Positions 37,401-50,668 of a DNA stretch of 64,000 nucleotides are shown piece after piece; within the stretch, counting starts at the first letter, position 1; every line of letters begins with the position of its first letter. Below the pieces are notes generated by a model. The model worked only from the letters and a program-made list of their open reading frames with translations, did not search any database and had not been told where the DNA came from. Origin of the DNA: Alviniconcha marisindica. Taxonomy: Eukaryota > Mollusca > Gastropoda > Provannidae. The stretch spans positions 62,001 through 126,000 of the forward strand of contig JABMCL010002458.1 in NCBI GenBank assembly GCA_018857735.1, written 5' to 3'. A program made the position numbers and the translations under genes.

Positions 37401-40400
37401 GCAGTAGCGTAAGACCACATAGAAGGAGTCTCCATAGGGAATGCCGCCGTTGCAGCACTCACAGTCAATGCAGTAGGCCTTGCCCGGCTTGCTGTCCTTG
37501 TAACACACCTGCTCACACACACATCAACACACCTGCTCACATAGCAACACACACATCAACACACCTGCTCACATAGCAACACAGACATCAACACACCTGC
37601 TCACATAGCAACACACACATCAACACACCCGCTCACATAGCAACCCACACATCAACACACCTGATCACATAGCAACACACCCGCTCACATATCAACACAC
37701 CTGCTCACATAGCAACACACACATCAACACACCTGCTCACATAGCAACACACACATCAACACACCCCTCACATAGCAACCCACACATCAACACACCTGAT
37801 CACATAGCAACACACCCGCTCACATAGCAACCCACACATCAACACACCCGCTCACATAGCAACACACACATCAACACACCCGCTCACATCAACACACCCG
37901 CTCACATAGCAACACACATCAACACACCTGCTCACATAGCAACACAGCTGTTCATATAACAACACACACATCAACACACCTGCTCAAACATCAACACACA
38001 CATCAACACACCTGCTCACATAGCAACACACACATCAACACACCCGCTCACATAGCAACCCACACATCAACACACCTGCTCACATAGCAACACACACATG
38101 AACACATCTGTTCACACCTCAACACACACATCAACACACCTGCTCACATAGCAACACACACAGCAACACACACATCAACACACCTGCTGACATAACAACA
38201 CAGCTGTTCATATAACAACACACACATCAACACACCTGCTCACACAGCAACACACACATCAGCACACCTGCTCACATAACAAGACAGATGTCAACCCAGC
38301 TGTTCACATAACAAGACAGAAGTCAATCCACACTGTGTGAAAGACAAAGAGAGGTAGAGCAGTCGTGCAGTGTACTCCCACACTCAGCGACTGACCTGTC
38401 TCTCCGTGGAGGGCGAGGTGCGCGGGCCTATAGAGTTGTTGAGCGTCAAGGTGTAGCTGATGTTCCTCACTCGGTTTCCGTCTTCGTCTGGCTCTTCCTG
38501 CCAGGATGGGAGGTTGAGATCTGGGCCACAGAGCGAGGTAAGTAAGTAGATTGCTTTTTACACCCAGTCAACCAGGGCCACAAAGTAATTTGGTAAAGTG
38601 GGTTTTTACACCCAGTCAACCAGGGCCACAGTGGTTTTTACACTCAGTCAACCCAGGTCATAGTGAGGTAAGTAACTTGGTTTTTGCACCCAGTCAACCA
38701 GGGCCACAGTGGTTTTTACACCCAGTCAACCATGGCCACAGTGGTTTTTACACCCAGTCAACCAGGGCCACAGTGGTTTTTACACCCAGTCAACCAGGGT
38801 CATAGTGAGGTAAGTAACTTGGTTTTTACACCCAGTCAACCAGGGCCACAGTGAGGTAAGTAACTTGGTTTTTACACCCAGTCAACCAGGGTCATAGTGA
38901 GGTAAGTAATTTGATTTTTACACCCAGTCAACCAGGGCCACAGTGAGGTAAGTAACTTGGTTTTTACACCCAGTCAACCAGGGCCACACTGGTTTTTACA
39001 CCCAACCAGTGTCACAGTGATTTTTACAGCCAGTCAACCAGGGCCAGAGTGGTTTTTACACCCAGTCAACCAGCGTCACAGTGGCTGTATTCATACCATA
39101 CAGCAGCCAGCCTACTTCCACTCCAGTCACAGCTGGCTGTATTCATACCATACAGCAGCCAGCCTACTTCCACTCCAGTCACAGCTGGCTGTATTCATAC
39201 CATACAGCAGCCAGCCTACTTCCACTCCAGTCACAGCTGGCTGTATTCATACCATACAGCAGCCAGCCTACTTCCACTCCAGTCACAGCTGGCTGTATTC
39301 ATACCATACAGCAGCCAACCTACTTCCACTCCAGTCACAGTGGCTGTATTCATACCATACAACAGCCAGCCTACTTCCACTCCAGTCACAGCTGGCTGTA
39401 TTCATACCATACAGCAGCCAGCCTACTTCCACTCCAGTCACAGTGGCTGTATTCATACCATACAGCAGCCAACCTACTTCCACTCCAGTCACAGCTGGCT
39501 GTATTCATACCATACAGCAGCCAACCTACTTCCATTTCACTGTCACAGCTGGCTGTATTCATACCATACAGCAGCAGGGGGCAAGTATTCACGTGAACAC
39601 ACATGCATGTACACTTATGGGCACTCACACACACACAAAACCACACCCTACTTGCACACATACTCCCTTCACATACACACACACAACCACACCCCACTTG
39701 CACACATACTCCCTTCACATACACACACACAACCACACCCCACTTGCACACATACTCCCTTCACATACACACACACAACCACACCCACTTGCACACATAC
39801 TCCTTTCACATACACACACACAAAACCACACCTACTTGCACACATACACCCTTCACATACACACACACAACCACACCCCACTTGCACACATACTCCTTTC
39901 ACATACACACACACAAAACCACACCCCACTTGCACACACCCCCCCTTCCCCCCCCCCCTTCCCCCCCCACATACTTAGCCCTCGGAGACTGACCGAATGT
40001 TTTCTGGGAGCCCACAAAGACCCTGAAGAAGGGGGAGTCGGTGAAGATGTTCTCAAACACCTTGTCCACGTTGAGGTTGAACACCTCGTCCAGGTACAGC
40101 TTCTCCAGGTGCTGGTGGCCGCTGCACACCACCTCACCTGTCAAGTCAGTCAACACACAGGCTACAGCAAATCAGCCAACCAGTCTGCCAGTAAATCTAT
40201 CTCCCAGTCAACACTCAGGCTACAGCAAATCAGCCAACCAGTCTGCCAGTAAATCTCTCTCCCAGTCAACACTCAGGCTACTGCAAATCAGCCAACCAGT
40301 AAATCTCTCTCCCAGTCAACACTCAGGCTACTGCAAATCAGCCAACCAGTAAATCTATCTCCCAGTCAACACTCAGGCTACTGCAAATCAGCCAACCAGT

Positions 40401-43064
40401 AAATCTATCTCCCAGTCAACACTCAGGCTACTGCAAATCAGCCAACCAGTAAATCTATCTCCCAGTCAACACTCAGGCTACTGCAAATCAGCCAACCAGT
40501 CTGCCAGTAAATCTATCTCCCAGTCAACACATGCGCCTACTCAGTCAGCTAAGCAGTGTTGAAGAGCCTCATGTCAGTTCAACTGAAGAACTAGCCTCTT
40601 ACTCCAGATCACCTGTAGCATCGTCCCTTGTACCTTTTATCGTTATACAAGCCAAAAAACTGAAACGCTCACCCACCCCTCTACTTATTCCACAACCATT
40701 TCCTCTAAGAGGTTTGCTCTCTCTCCCCATCTCGTTCTTTTGGGGCTGGGGGGTTGGGAGGGTGGGGGGAGCTGGGGGAGGGGGTTTAATGACTGTCATC
40801 AGACACCAGTCAGGCTGGTGGGGGGGGGGGGGGGGGGCAGGGGGAGGGAGTTCAATGACATGTCATCTGACACCAGTCAGGCTGGTGGAGTAGGGTGGGG
40901 GTGGGAAGGGGGTTCAATTGTAATCAGACACCAGTCAGGCTGGGGGTAGAAGAGGGGGGGGGGGGGCAGTGGGAGGGGGGGGTCAGGGGGAGGGGGTTCA
41001 GTGATACTGTCATCAGACAGCAGTCAGGCTGTGGGGGGGGGGGGGGCGTGGGGGGGGGGGGGGGCAGGGAGAGGGGGTTCAGTGATGTCATCAGACAGCA
41101 GTCAGGCTGTGGGGGGGGGGGAGGGGGGGGGCAGGGGGAGGGGGTTCAGTGATACTGTCATCAGACAGCAGTCAGACTGGGGGGGGGAGGTGGGCAGGGG
41201 GAGGGGGTTCAGTGATGTCATCAGACAGCAGTCAGGCTGTGGGGTGGGGGGGGAGGGGGGGGGGCAGGGGGAGGGGGTTCAGTGATACTGTCATCAGACA
41301 GCAGTCAGGCTGTGGGGTGGGGGGGGGGGCAGGGAGGGGGTTCAGTGATGTCATCAGACAGCAGTCAGGCTGTGGGGTGGGGGGGGGGGAGGGGGCAGGG
41401 GAGGGGGTTCAGTGATGTCATCAGACAGCAGTCAGGCTGTGGGGTTGGGGGGGGGGGGGAGGGGAGGGGAGGGGGTTCAGTGATACTGTCATCAGACAGC
41501 AGTCAGGCTGGGGTGGGGGGGTGGGGTGGGGGGCAGGGAGAGGGGGTCAGTGATGTCATCAGACAGCAGTCAGGCTGTGGGGTGGGGGGAGGGGGAGGGG
41601 AGGGGGGGGAGGGGGTTCAGTGAACTGTCATCAGACAGCAGTCAGGCTGTGGGGGGGGGGGGGGGGGCAGGGGAGGGGGTTCAGTGATATGTCATCAGAC
41701 AGCAGTCAGGCTGTTGGGGGGGGGGGGCAGGGGTTCAGTGAACTGTCATCAGACAGCAGTCAGGCTGTGGGGTGGGGGGAGGGGGAGGGGGGGGTTCAGT
41801 GATACTGGCATCAGACAGCAGTCAGGCTGTGGTGTGTGTGTGGGGGGGGGGGGGGGGGCAGGGGGAGGGGGTTCAGTGATACTGTCATCAGACAGCAGTC
41901 AGGCTGGGGAAGGAGCTGTTCACTGAAGTCATGATCAGGGCTCATCTGGGCCCAGTGGCTACAAAAGGTTTGATGAGCCAACTGCTCTCTGTCCCTCCCT
42001 CATCACCCCACTCAACCATGGAACCAGCCAAGCAGTTTCCAGCCAGCCAGCCAGCCAACCAGCCAGCCAGATAGCCAGCCAGCCAGCCAAGTCCCACCAT
42101 CAGAAGCACAAGTCCTTACTGTCACTGTCTTCGGAAGTGTCGCCGTAGTCGGTGGGAGGGGAGCTAGTTGCCAGAAGAGCGGGGGCAGAGAGGACAGAAG
42201 GGGATTGGTTGAACACTTCATCCGACACCAGCGCGTCTGTGTCCTCGTTGCTAGGCACCGCCATGCTGTCGTTGGGCGCCGGGTGATCCGACGAGTCTGT
42301 CAGGTCCTGGAGATGAAAGGGCACCCCGTCAGCATGCTGTAGCCCATCTTGGGCACCAAATGCGCACAACGTCCACAGGCTCCCTGCGTGTCCCAGGGGC
42401 CCCGGTACCACGGACAACTCAGAGCCAGGACACTCTTTAGTGCAGATCTTGGGAATCAAAGCACACCCAGTCACCATTCTCACCTGTGGCTGGTGAATGA
42501 ACGCACGTAAAACAAGCACGTACAGTATGTCTTTGGGACCAAAGTAGGCATGCTATTGTATGTCTTGAAGACCAAGATACACCAAGTCAGCATACTCTTG
42601 TATGTCTTGAAGACCAAGGTACACCAAGTCAGCATGCTTCTGTGTGTGCTGGGGACCAAAGTACACCAAGTCAGAATACTCTTGTATGTATTGGGGACCA
42701 AAGTACACCGAGTCAGCATGCTTCTGTGTGTACTGGGGACCAAAGTACACCGAGTGAGCATGCCTTTGTGTGTATTGGGGACCAAAGTACACCGAGTCAG
42801 CATGCCTTTGTGTGTACTGCGGACCAAGGTAGGCCAGGTCAGTATGATGTATCAGAAGAAGAAAAAAGACAGGTATCTTGTAGAAAAGAACATGAAATCC
42901 AAAAAATCAACCTCTTGATGTGTTACAAACCAGTTATTTATCTCTCTCTCAGATTATACAGTGTTACAAACCAGTTATCTATCTATCTCTCACATTATGC
43001 AGGATGTTACAATCTGTTATCTCTCTCTCTCTCACACACATTATGCAGGGTGTTACAAACCAGT

Positions 43065-43126
<62 letters not shown>

Positions 43127-43195
43127 TTATACAGGGTGTTACAAACCAGTTCTCTCTCTCTCTCTCACACATTATGCAGGGTGTTACAAACCAGT

Positions 43196-43236
<41 letters not shown>

Positions 43237-46200
43237 ACATTATTCAAACGAGAGAAAAAGAACCTGTACCCTTAAGGAAAAGGTGACAGCCAACTTAGAG
43301 TCTGCTCTATTAAAATGAAAATAAACCATGAGACATCCTCTTTGAAGAAATGAAAACAAAGAAGATCACAGCCTTTTTGTCTTTCTTCTTTTCTTTCTTT
43401 CTTTTGGTATCAAAATTCCACATCCACCCCTTCTCCCATTTGATTTGAATTTTCCACTGCCACTGTGATCATCCACCTACGTTGTTTCAACAAAAGATGT
43501 GATCTAAAATAATTGCTTCCTCCATCTCCTTGAATAAGACCTATTTTCTGTTATCAGACCTGGGATTCTGATGGCAAAAACTGGTCCACAATCATTTGGA
43601 ATCTTTTTTCCAGCACACTGCAGTATTGCAATGCCAGGTTTTCACTCTCTTCCGACACTCACAATGGTCACAGAAAAACTCCACACCTGTCAGCATCCAC
43701 ACCTGTCAGCATCACACTGGTCAAGATGGATTGGAGGACAACCTGACAGCATCACACTGGTCAAGATGGATTGGAGGACAACCTGACAGCATCACACTGG
43801 TCAAGATGGATTGGAGGACAACCTGACAGCATCACACTGGTCAAGATGGATTGGAGGACAACCTGACAGCATCACACTGGTCAAGATGGATTGGAGTACA
43901 ATCTGACAGCATCACACTGGTCAAGATGGATTGGAGGACAACCTGACAGCATCACACTGGTCAAGATGGATTGGAGTACAATCTGACAGCATCACACTGG
44001 TCAAGATGGATTGGAGGACAACCTGACAGCATCACACTGGTCAAGATGGATTGGAGGACAACCTGACAGTGTGAGACTAGCACAGGCCCAAGCACTCAGC
44101 GCACTCCAGGCACAGGCCCACACCACGCCTACCTTCTGGCTAACATAAAGCCTGACAGTACCACAGGCACACACCATGCCTACCTTCTGGCTAACATAAA
44201 GCCTGACAGTACCACATCATGCCCACCTTCCGGCTAACATAAAGCCTGAGAGTACCACAGGCACACACCATGCCTACCTTCTGGCTAACATAAAGCCTGA
44301 CAGTACCACATCATGCCCACCTTCTGGCTAACATAAAGCCTGACAGTACCACAGGCACACACCATGCCTACCTTCTGGCTAACATAAAACCTGACAGTAC
44401 CACATCATGCCCACCTTCTGGCTAACATAAAGCCTGACAGTACCACAGGCACACACCATGCCTACCTTCTGGCTAACATAAAGCCTGACAGTACCACATC
44501 ATGCCCACCTTCCGGCTAACATAAAGCCTGACAGTACCACAGGCACACACTATGCCTACCTTCTGGCTAACATAAAACCTGACAGTACCACATCATGCCT
44601 ACCTTCTGGCTAACATAAAGCCTGACAGTACCACATCATGCCTACCTTCTGGCTAACATAAAGCCTGACAGTACCACATCATGCCTACCTTCCGGCTAAC
44701 ATAAAGCCTGACAGTACCACATCATGCCCACCTTCCGGCTAACATAAAGCCTGACAGTACCACATCATGCCCACCTTCCGGCTAACATAAAGCCTGACAG
44801 TACCACATCATGCCCACCTTCCGGCTAACATAAAGCCTGACAGTACCACATCATGCCCACCTTCCGGCTAACATAAAGCCTGACAGTACCACATCATGCC
44901 CACCTTCCGGCTAACATAAAGCCTGACAGTACCACATCATGCCCACCTTCCGGCTAACATAAAGCCTGACAGTACCACATCATGCCCACCTTCGGGCTAA
45001 CATAAAGCCTGACAGTACCACATCATGCCCACCTTCGGCTAACATAAAGCCTGACAGTACCACATCATGCCCACCTTCTGGCTAACATAAAGCCTGACAG
45101 TACCACAGGCACACACCATGCCTACCTTCTGGCTAACATAAAGCCTGACAGTACCACATCATGCCCACCTTCTGGCTAACATAAAGCCTGACAGTACCAC
45201 ATCATGCCCACCTTCTGGCTAACATAAAGCCTGACAGTACCACATCATGCCCACCTTCTGGCTAACATAAAGCCTGACAGTACCACATCATGCCCACCTT
45301 CCGGCTAACATAAAGCCTGACAGTATCACATCATGCCCACCTTCTGGCTAACATAAAGCCTGACAGTACCACAGGCACACACCATGCCACCTTCTGGCTA
45401 ACATAAAGCCTGACAGTACCACATCATGCCCACCTTCTGGCTAACATAAAGCCTGACAGTACCACAGCACACCCATGCCTACCTTCTGGCTAACATAAAG
45501 CCTGACAGTACCACATCATGCCTACCTTCTGGCTAACATAAAGCCTGACAGTACCACAGGCACACACCATGCCTACCTTCTGGCTAACATAAAGCCTGAC
45601 AGTCACGCACATTCATGCCCACCTTCTGGCTAACATAAAGCCTGACAGTACACATCATGCCCCTCTGGCTAACATAACCGACAGTACCACATCATGCCCT
45701 ACCTTCTGGTACAAAACCCCGTACCACTCATTGCCTACCTGCAGTGGCTTACATAAATGCTCTACAGTACCTGGCATTCATGCCTACCTTCTGGTAGACA
45801 TAAGACACTGCACAGTCCCTAGGCACACAGCCACCTACATTGGTACTAACCTGTACCACACCACACATGCCTACTTTCTGCTAACTGGCTATCAGTTAAC
45901 CTGACAGTACCCCAGGACACATCATGCCTTTCCTTTTGGCACACAGACTCTACATACTCTTAGGCACACACCATCAGTTTATGTTCTGTATGCATCCTCA
46001 GGCTTCAGCTTTATCCCCGTGTAGCAGCATGACATCGTCCTCTGTAGGGCCCAGCACTTCAGTATCTCTGTAGGATCACTGACACTCCTGACGTTATCTC
46101 TGCACACAGACACTTCAGTGTATCTCTGTAGCACACTGACACTTCAGTTTATCTCTGTAGTACACTGGCATTTCAGTTTATCTCTGTAGTACACTGGCAT

Positions 46201-49105
46201 TTGTTTATCTCTGTAGCACACAGACATCACACTTTATCTCTGTAGTACACAGCCACCTCAGTTTATCTCTGTAGCACACAAACACCTCACTTTATCTCGT
46301 TAGCACACAGACACCTCAGTCTACCTCTGTAGCACACTGACACTTCAGTTTATCTCTGTAACACAGATACTTCTGTTTAACTCTTAGCACACCACATTTC
46401 AGTTTATCTCTGTAGTGCTCAATGGCATTTCAGTGTATCTCTGTAGCACACTGCCATTTCAGGTTATCTCTGTAGAATAATGATACTTCAGGTTATCTCT
46501 GTAGAATAATGACACTTCAGGTTATCTCTGTAGAATAATGACACTTCAGGGTATCTCTGTAGCACAGTAACACTTCAGTTTGTCTCTGTAGAATAATGAC
46601 ACTTCAGTTTATCTCACACAGTAACACTTCAGTTTGTCACTGTAGAATAATGACACTTCAGGTTATCTCTGTAGAACAATGACACTTCAGTTTATCTCGC
46701 CTTGTAACACTTCAGTTTGTCACTGTAGAATAATGACACTTCAGGTTATCTCTGTAGAATAATGACACTTCAGGTTATCTCTGTAGCACAGTAACACTTC
46801 AGTTTATCTCTGTAACAAAGTGACATTTCTGTTTATCTCTTTAGCACACCAAAACTTCAGCCAATCTCTTTAGTAAGACTTCACCAAACCCAAATTATGG
46901 TTTATTTCTTTAGAATGACTTCAGCTAAACACCAACACTTCAGTTTATCTCTTTAGAAAGACTTAGCTAAACACCAACACTTCAGTTTATCTCTTTAGAA
47001 AGACTTAGCTAAACACCAACACTTCAGTTTATCTCTTTAGAAAGACTTAGCTAAACACCAACACTTCAGTTTATCTCTTTAGTAAGACTTCCCAGCTAAC
47101 ACCAACACTTCAGTTTATCTCTTAGTAAGAGCATTCCTAACTTGAACACTTCAGTTTATCTCTTCAGTATTCAGCACTTCAGTTTTTAAAGCACCACTAC
47201 ACAACACTTCAGTTTATCTCTTCAGTAAGACTTCAGCCAATTTTCTTTAGTAACTTCAGCTAACACCAACATTCAGTTTATCTCTTCAGTAAGACTTCAG
47301 CTAACACCAACACTTCAGTTTATCTCTTCAGCAAGACTTCAGCTAACACCAACACTTCAGTAAGACTTCAGCTAACACCAACACTTCAGTTTATCTCTTC
47401 AGTAAGACTTCAGCTAACACCAACACTTCAGTTTATCTCTTCAGTAAGACTTCAGCTAACACCAACACTTTAGTTTATCTCTTCAGTAAGACTTCAGCTA
47501 ACACCAACACTTTAGTTTATCTCTTCAGTAAGACTTCAGCTAACACCAACACTTCAGTTTATCTCTTCAGCAAGACTTCAGCTAACACCAACACTTCAGT
47601 AAAACTTCAGCTAACACCAACACTTCAGTTTATCTCTTCAGTAAGACTTCAGCTAACACCAACACTTCTACTGATCTCTTTAATATGAGCACCAGTCTAG
47701 TTCGTCTTTTAGTAAGAGACTGACTTGACATAACATACACCTCAAATATCTCTGCAGTAAGGCATGGGCTGCCTTCAGCAAAGGACCAGCTAAACATCGA
47801 CACTTCCACTGATCTCTTTAGTCCGACATCAAATGAGCATCAACACCTCAACTATCTCCTTAGTGAGATTAGTCAGCTGCACACCAGCACTCTACAGCTC
47901 ATCTCTCTGGCCAGTGAAACATGAGACTGACAAGAAGGCGTCACTGACTAGCCAGTGAAACATGAGATTGACAAGAAGGTGTCGCTGACTAGCCAGTGAA
48001 ACATGAGACTGACAAGAAGGCGTCGCTGACTAGCCAGTGAAACATGAGACTGACAAGAAGGCGTCGCTGACTAGCCAGTGAAACATGAGACTGACAAGAA
48101 GGCGTCGCTGACCAGCCAGTGAAACATGAGACAGACAAGAACACCTCACTGACCAGCCAGTGAAACATGAGACGGACAAGAACACCTCACTGACCTGCTC
48201 CATCAGGTTGTTCTGCCAGATGCGGAACAGCATCATGTAGGTTTTGTCGCGAGCGCCGTAAGAAGTGAAGAAATATTTCTCGGTGGTGGTGGTGATCTGG
48301 ATGGCGTTGGGGATGACGCGGGCTGTCCTCTCCTTGGTGATGGCCGTGATGTCCTTGCAGGCAATCGTCAGCTGCAACAGGGCACCACCATCAGCCATGT
48401 TTTCAGTGATTGAAAGAGGTCATGACAGAGCAAAGTGTACAATACTTTACTTGTCAATAATTTTTAAGAGAAAACAAATCTGAGACAAGAGTTGTAGAGT
48501 GAGAAAGAATAGATGGGGGATTACTGATTTTTTAACATGCTGTCATTGTGTAAACTATGACATTTACATTAGGGTGACAGTGAGAGAAAGAGAGAGACAG
48601 AAACAGAATGAGGAACAGAGAGATGAGACGGGAAAAGAGAGAAGAAAAAAAATATAACAAAAAAAGCATGCGACAAAGAGAGATGGGGAGAAAATGGAGG
48701 CAGGACAGAACAAGAGAGAGACAGAGACTCTGAGAGAGAGAGAGAGACAGCGACACAGAGAGTAGAGAAAGGCAGAGAGAGCGAGAGAGATGGAGAAAGA
48801 CTGAAAAAGAGAGAAACAAAAAGAGAACAAGAGAGAGTCCGACAGAAAAAGAATCAGACAAACATGCAGAAAGTGAGAGACTGTCAGACACAGCGAGAAA
48901 CAGACAGAGAGAAAGAGAGACAGACAGAGAGAAAGAGAAACAGACAGAGAGAAAGAGAGACAGACAGACACAGCAAGAAACAGACAGAGAGAAAGAGAAA
49001 CAGACAGAGAGAAAGAGAGACAGACAGAGAGAAAGAGAGACAGACAGACACAGCAAGAACAGACAGAGAGAAAGAGAGACAGACAGACAGTCGGAGAGAG
49101 AGAGC

Positions 49106-49153
<48 letters not shown>

Positions 49154-50607
49154 GACAGAGAGACAGAGAGAGAGCGACAGAGAGACTGAGAGAGACAAAG
49201 AGAGAGAGAGAGAGCAGGGAAAAAAGAAGCCAGAAGAAAGGCCAGAATAAAATGGAAGCAGAGTGCACCGGGCAAAAGCAGAGAGGGCAACTGACCACAG
49301 TCTCCCAGCGGAAGATGTTGGCATAGAAACAGACCCAGTTCTGGGAGATGTACATCCGGCCCTGCACCAAGATGTCCTTCTGCAGCGCGCACGAGTAATC
49401 TGACACAAGCAGGCATGAGGGGGTTAGAGATCGTGTCAACGTACACAGTCCTCTTTTGATTACATCAGCTTCTAGTGTCACCCTCACCTTAAGAACAGCT
49501 AACCAATCTTTTCACACAACACTCCAAGTGGTGACGGTGAACCACAACTTTTGGTCACAAGTTTGAATACTATAGTTCAGAAGATAATTATTATCTGGAC
49601 AAACGGACACATTTCAATATATGCCCCTTTACATTTATTACAGGGGGGTATAGTAATACCAGAATCTAATGAAATACTTCTGAAACAACATCCTCTTAAG
49701 GTATATAACATGAAGCGTCCAAGACTGAAGTAAAATTCCAAGATCAAATTCCAAGTGAAAGTATGACAAATATTCTACTCACCAACAATTAGACGTTCAT
49801 CCTTGGGAATGTCCTTGAAAGTTTTCCTGAAATCTTCGCTGCGTGATTTGTATGTTGGACTCAGCATCTGCGTGCACACACAATCATTTAAAAAAAACAT
49901 TCCCCCATCCCAAGCTCTGGTCATTATGTCAGTGTCCAGTCCTTATTCCAGTGTCCAGTCATGACATCAGTGTCCAGTCCTTACATAATACATACAGTCA
50001 TTACGTCAGTGTCCAGTCATTACATCAGTATCCAGTCATTACACACAGTCACAATGTCAGTGTCCAGTCATTACATACAGTCATTACATCAGTGTCCAGT
50101 CATTACGTCAGTGTCCAGTCATTACATCCAGTCATTACGGCAGTGTCCAGTCATTACGTCAGTGTCCAGTCATACATCAGTGTCCAGTCATTACATCCAG
50201 TCATTATGTCATTGTCCAGTCATTACGTCAGTGTCCAATCACACATCAGTGTCCAGTCATTACATCCAGTCATTACGTCAGTGTGCAGTCCCCCCTTCCC
50301 TGTGGACCGGTCTGGTCATCACACCACAATACCAAGTCTGGCTACAAAGGTGGAGTGGTCCAGAAGACACTGTCCCAACAAAACTCAGACACACCCTATT
50401 ACCATAAGTAAAATATATATGATATTGATAAGTGATTCACGTATTTTATATATGTGCCGGCCACTGCACTTTCTTTTTGAGGGTATAAACAAGACAAATT
50501 CTGTGAAAAATCCACTGTTGCTTGGAGTTATGCTGAGCAGTAAAAATCTACTGCAACAGACCATCCCAGCCCCCCCCCCCCCCCCATCCCATGGTATACA
50601 CATGTGT

Positions 50608-50668
<61 letters not shown>

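Noticed and set aside
38957..40252. A 431-codon plus-strand frame
   Set aside because: It runs through four unrelated arrays and then antisense through a GRAMD1-like exon.
46020..46085. Minus-strand [10 protein letters not shown] considered as the missing GRAM exon
   Set aside because: The frame stops soon after, there is no W or CYG segment, and the sequence is explainable as diverged array units.
48532..49487. Ser/Leu-rich minus-strand frames of about 300 codons resembling a membrane protein
   Set aside because: They are readings of the GA-rich microsatellite fused to exon 4 of the GRAMD1-like gene.
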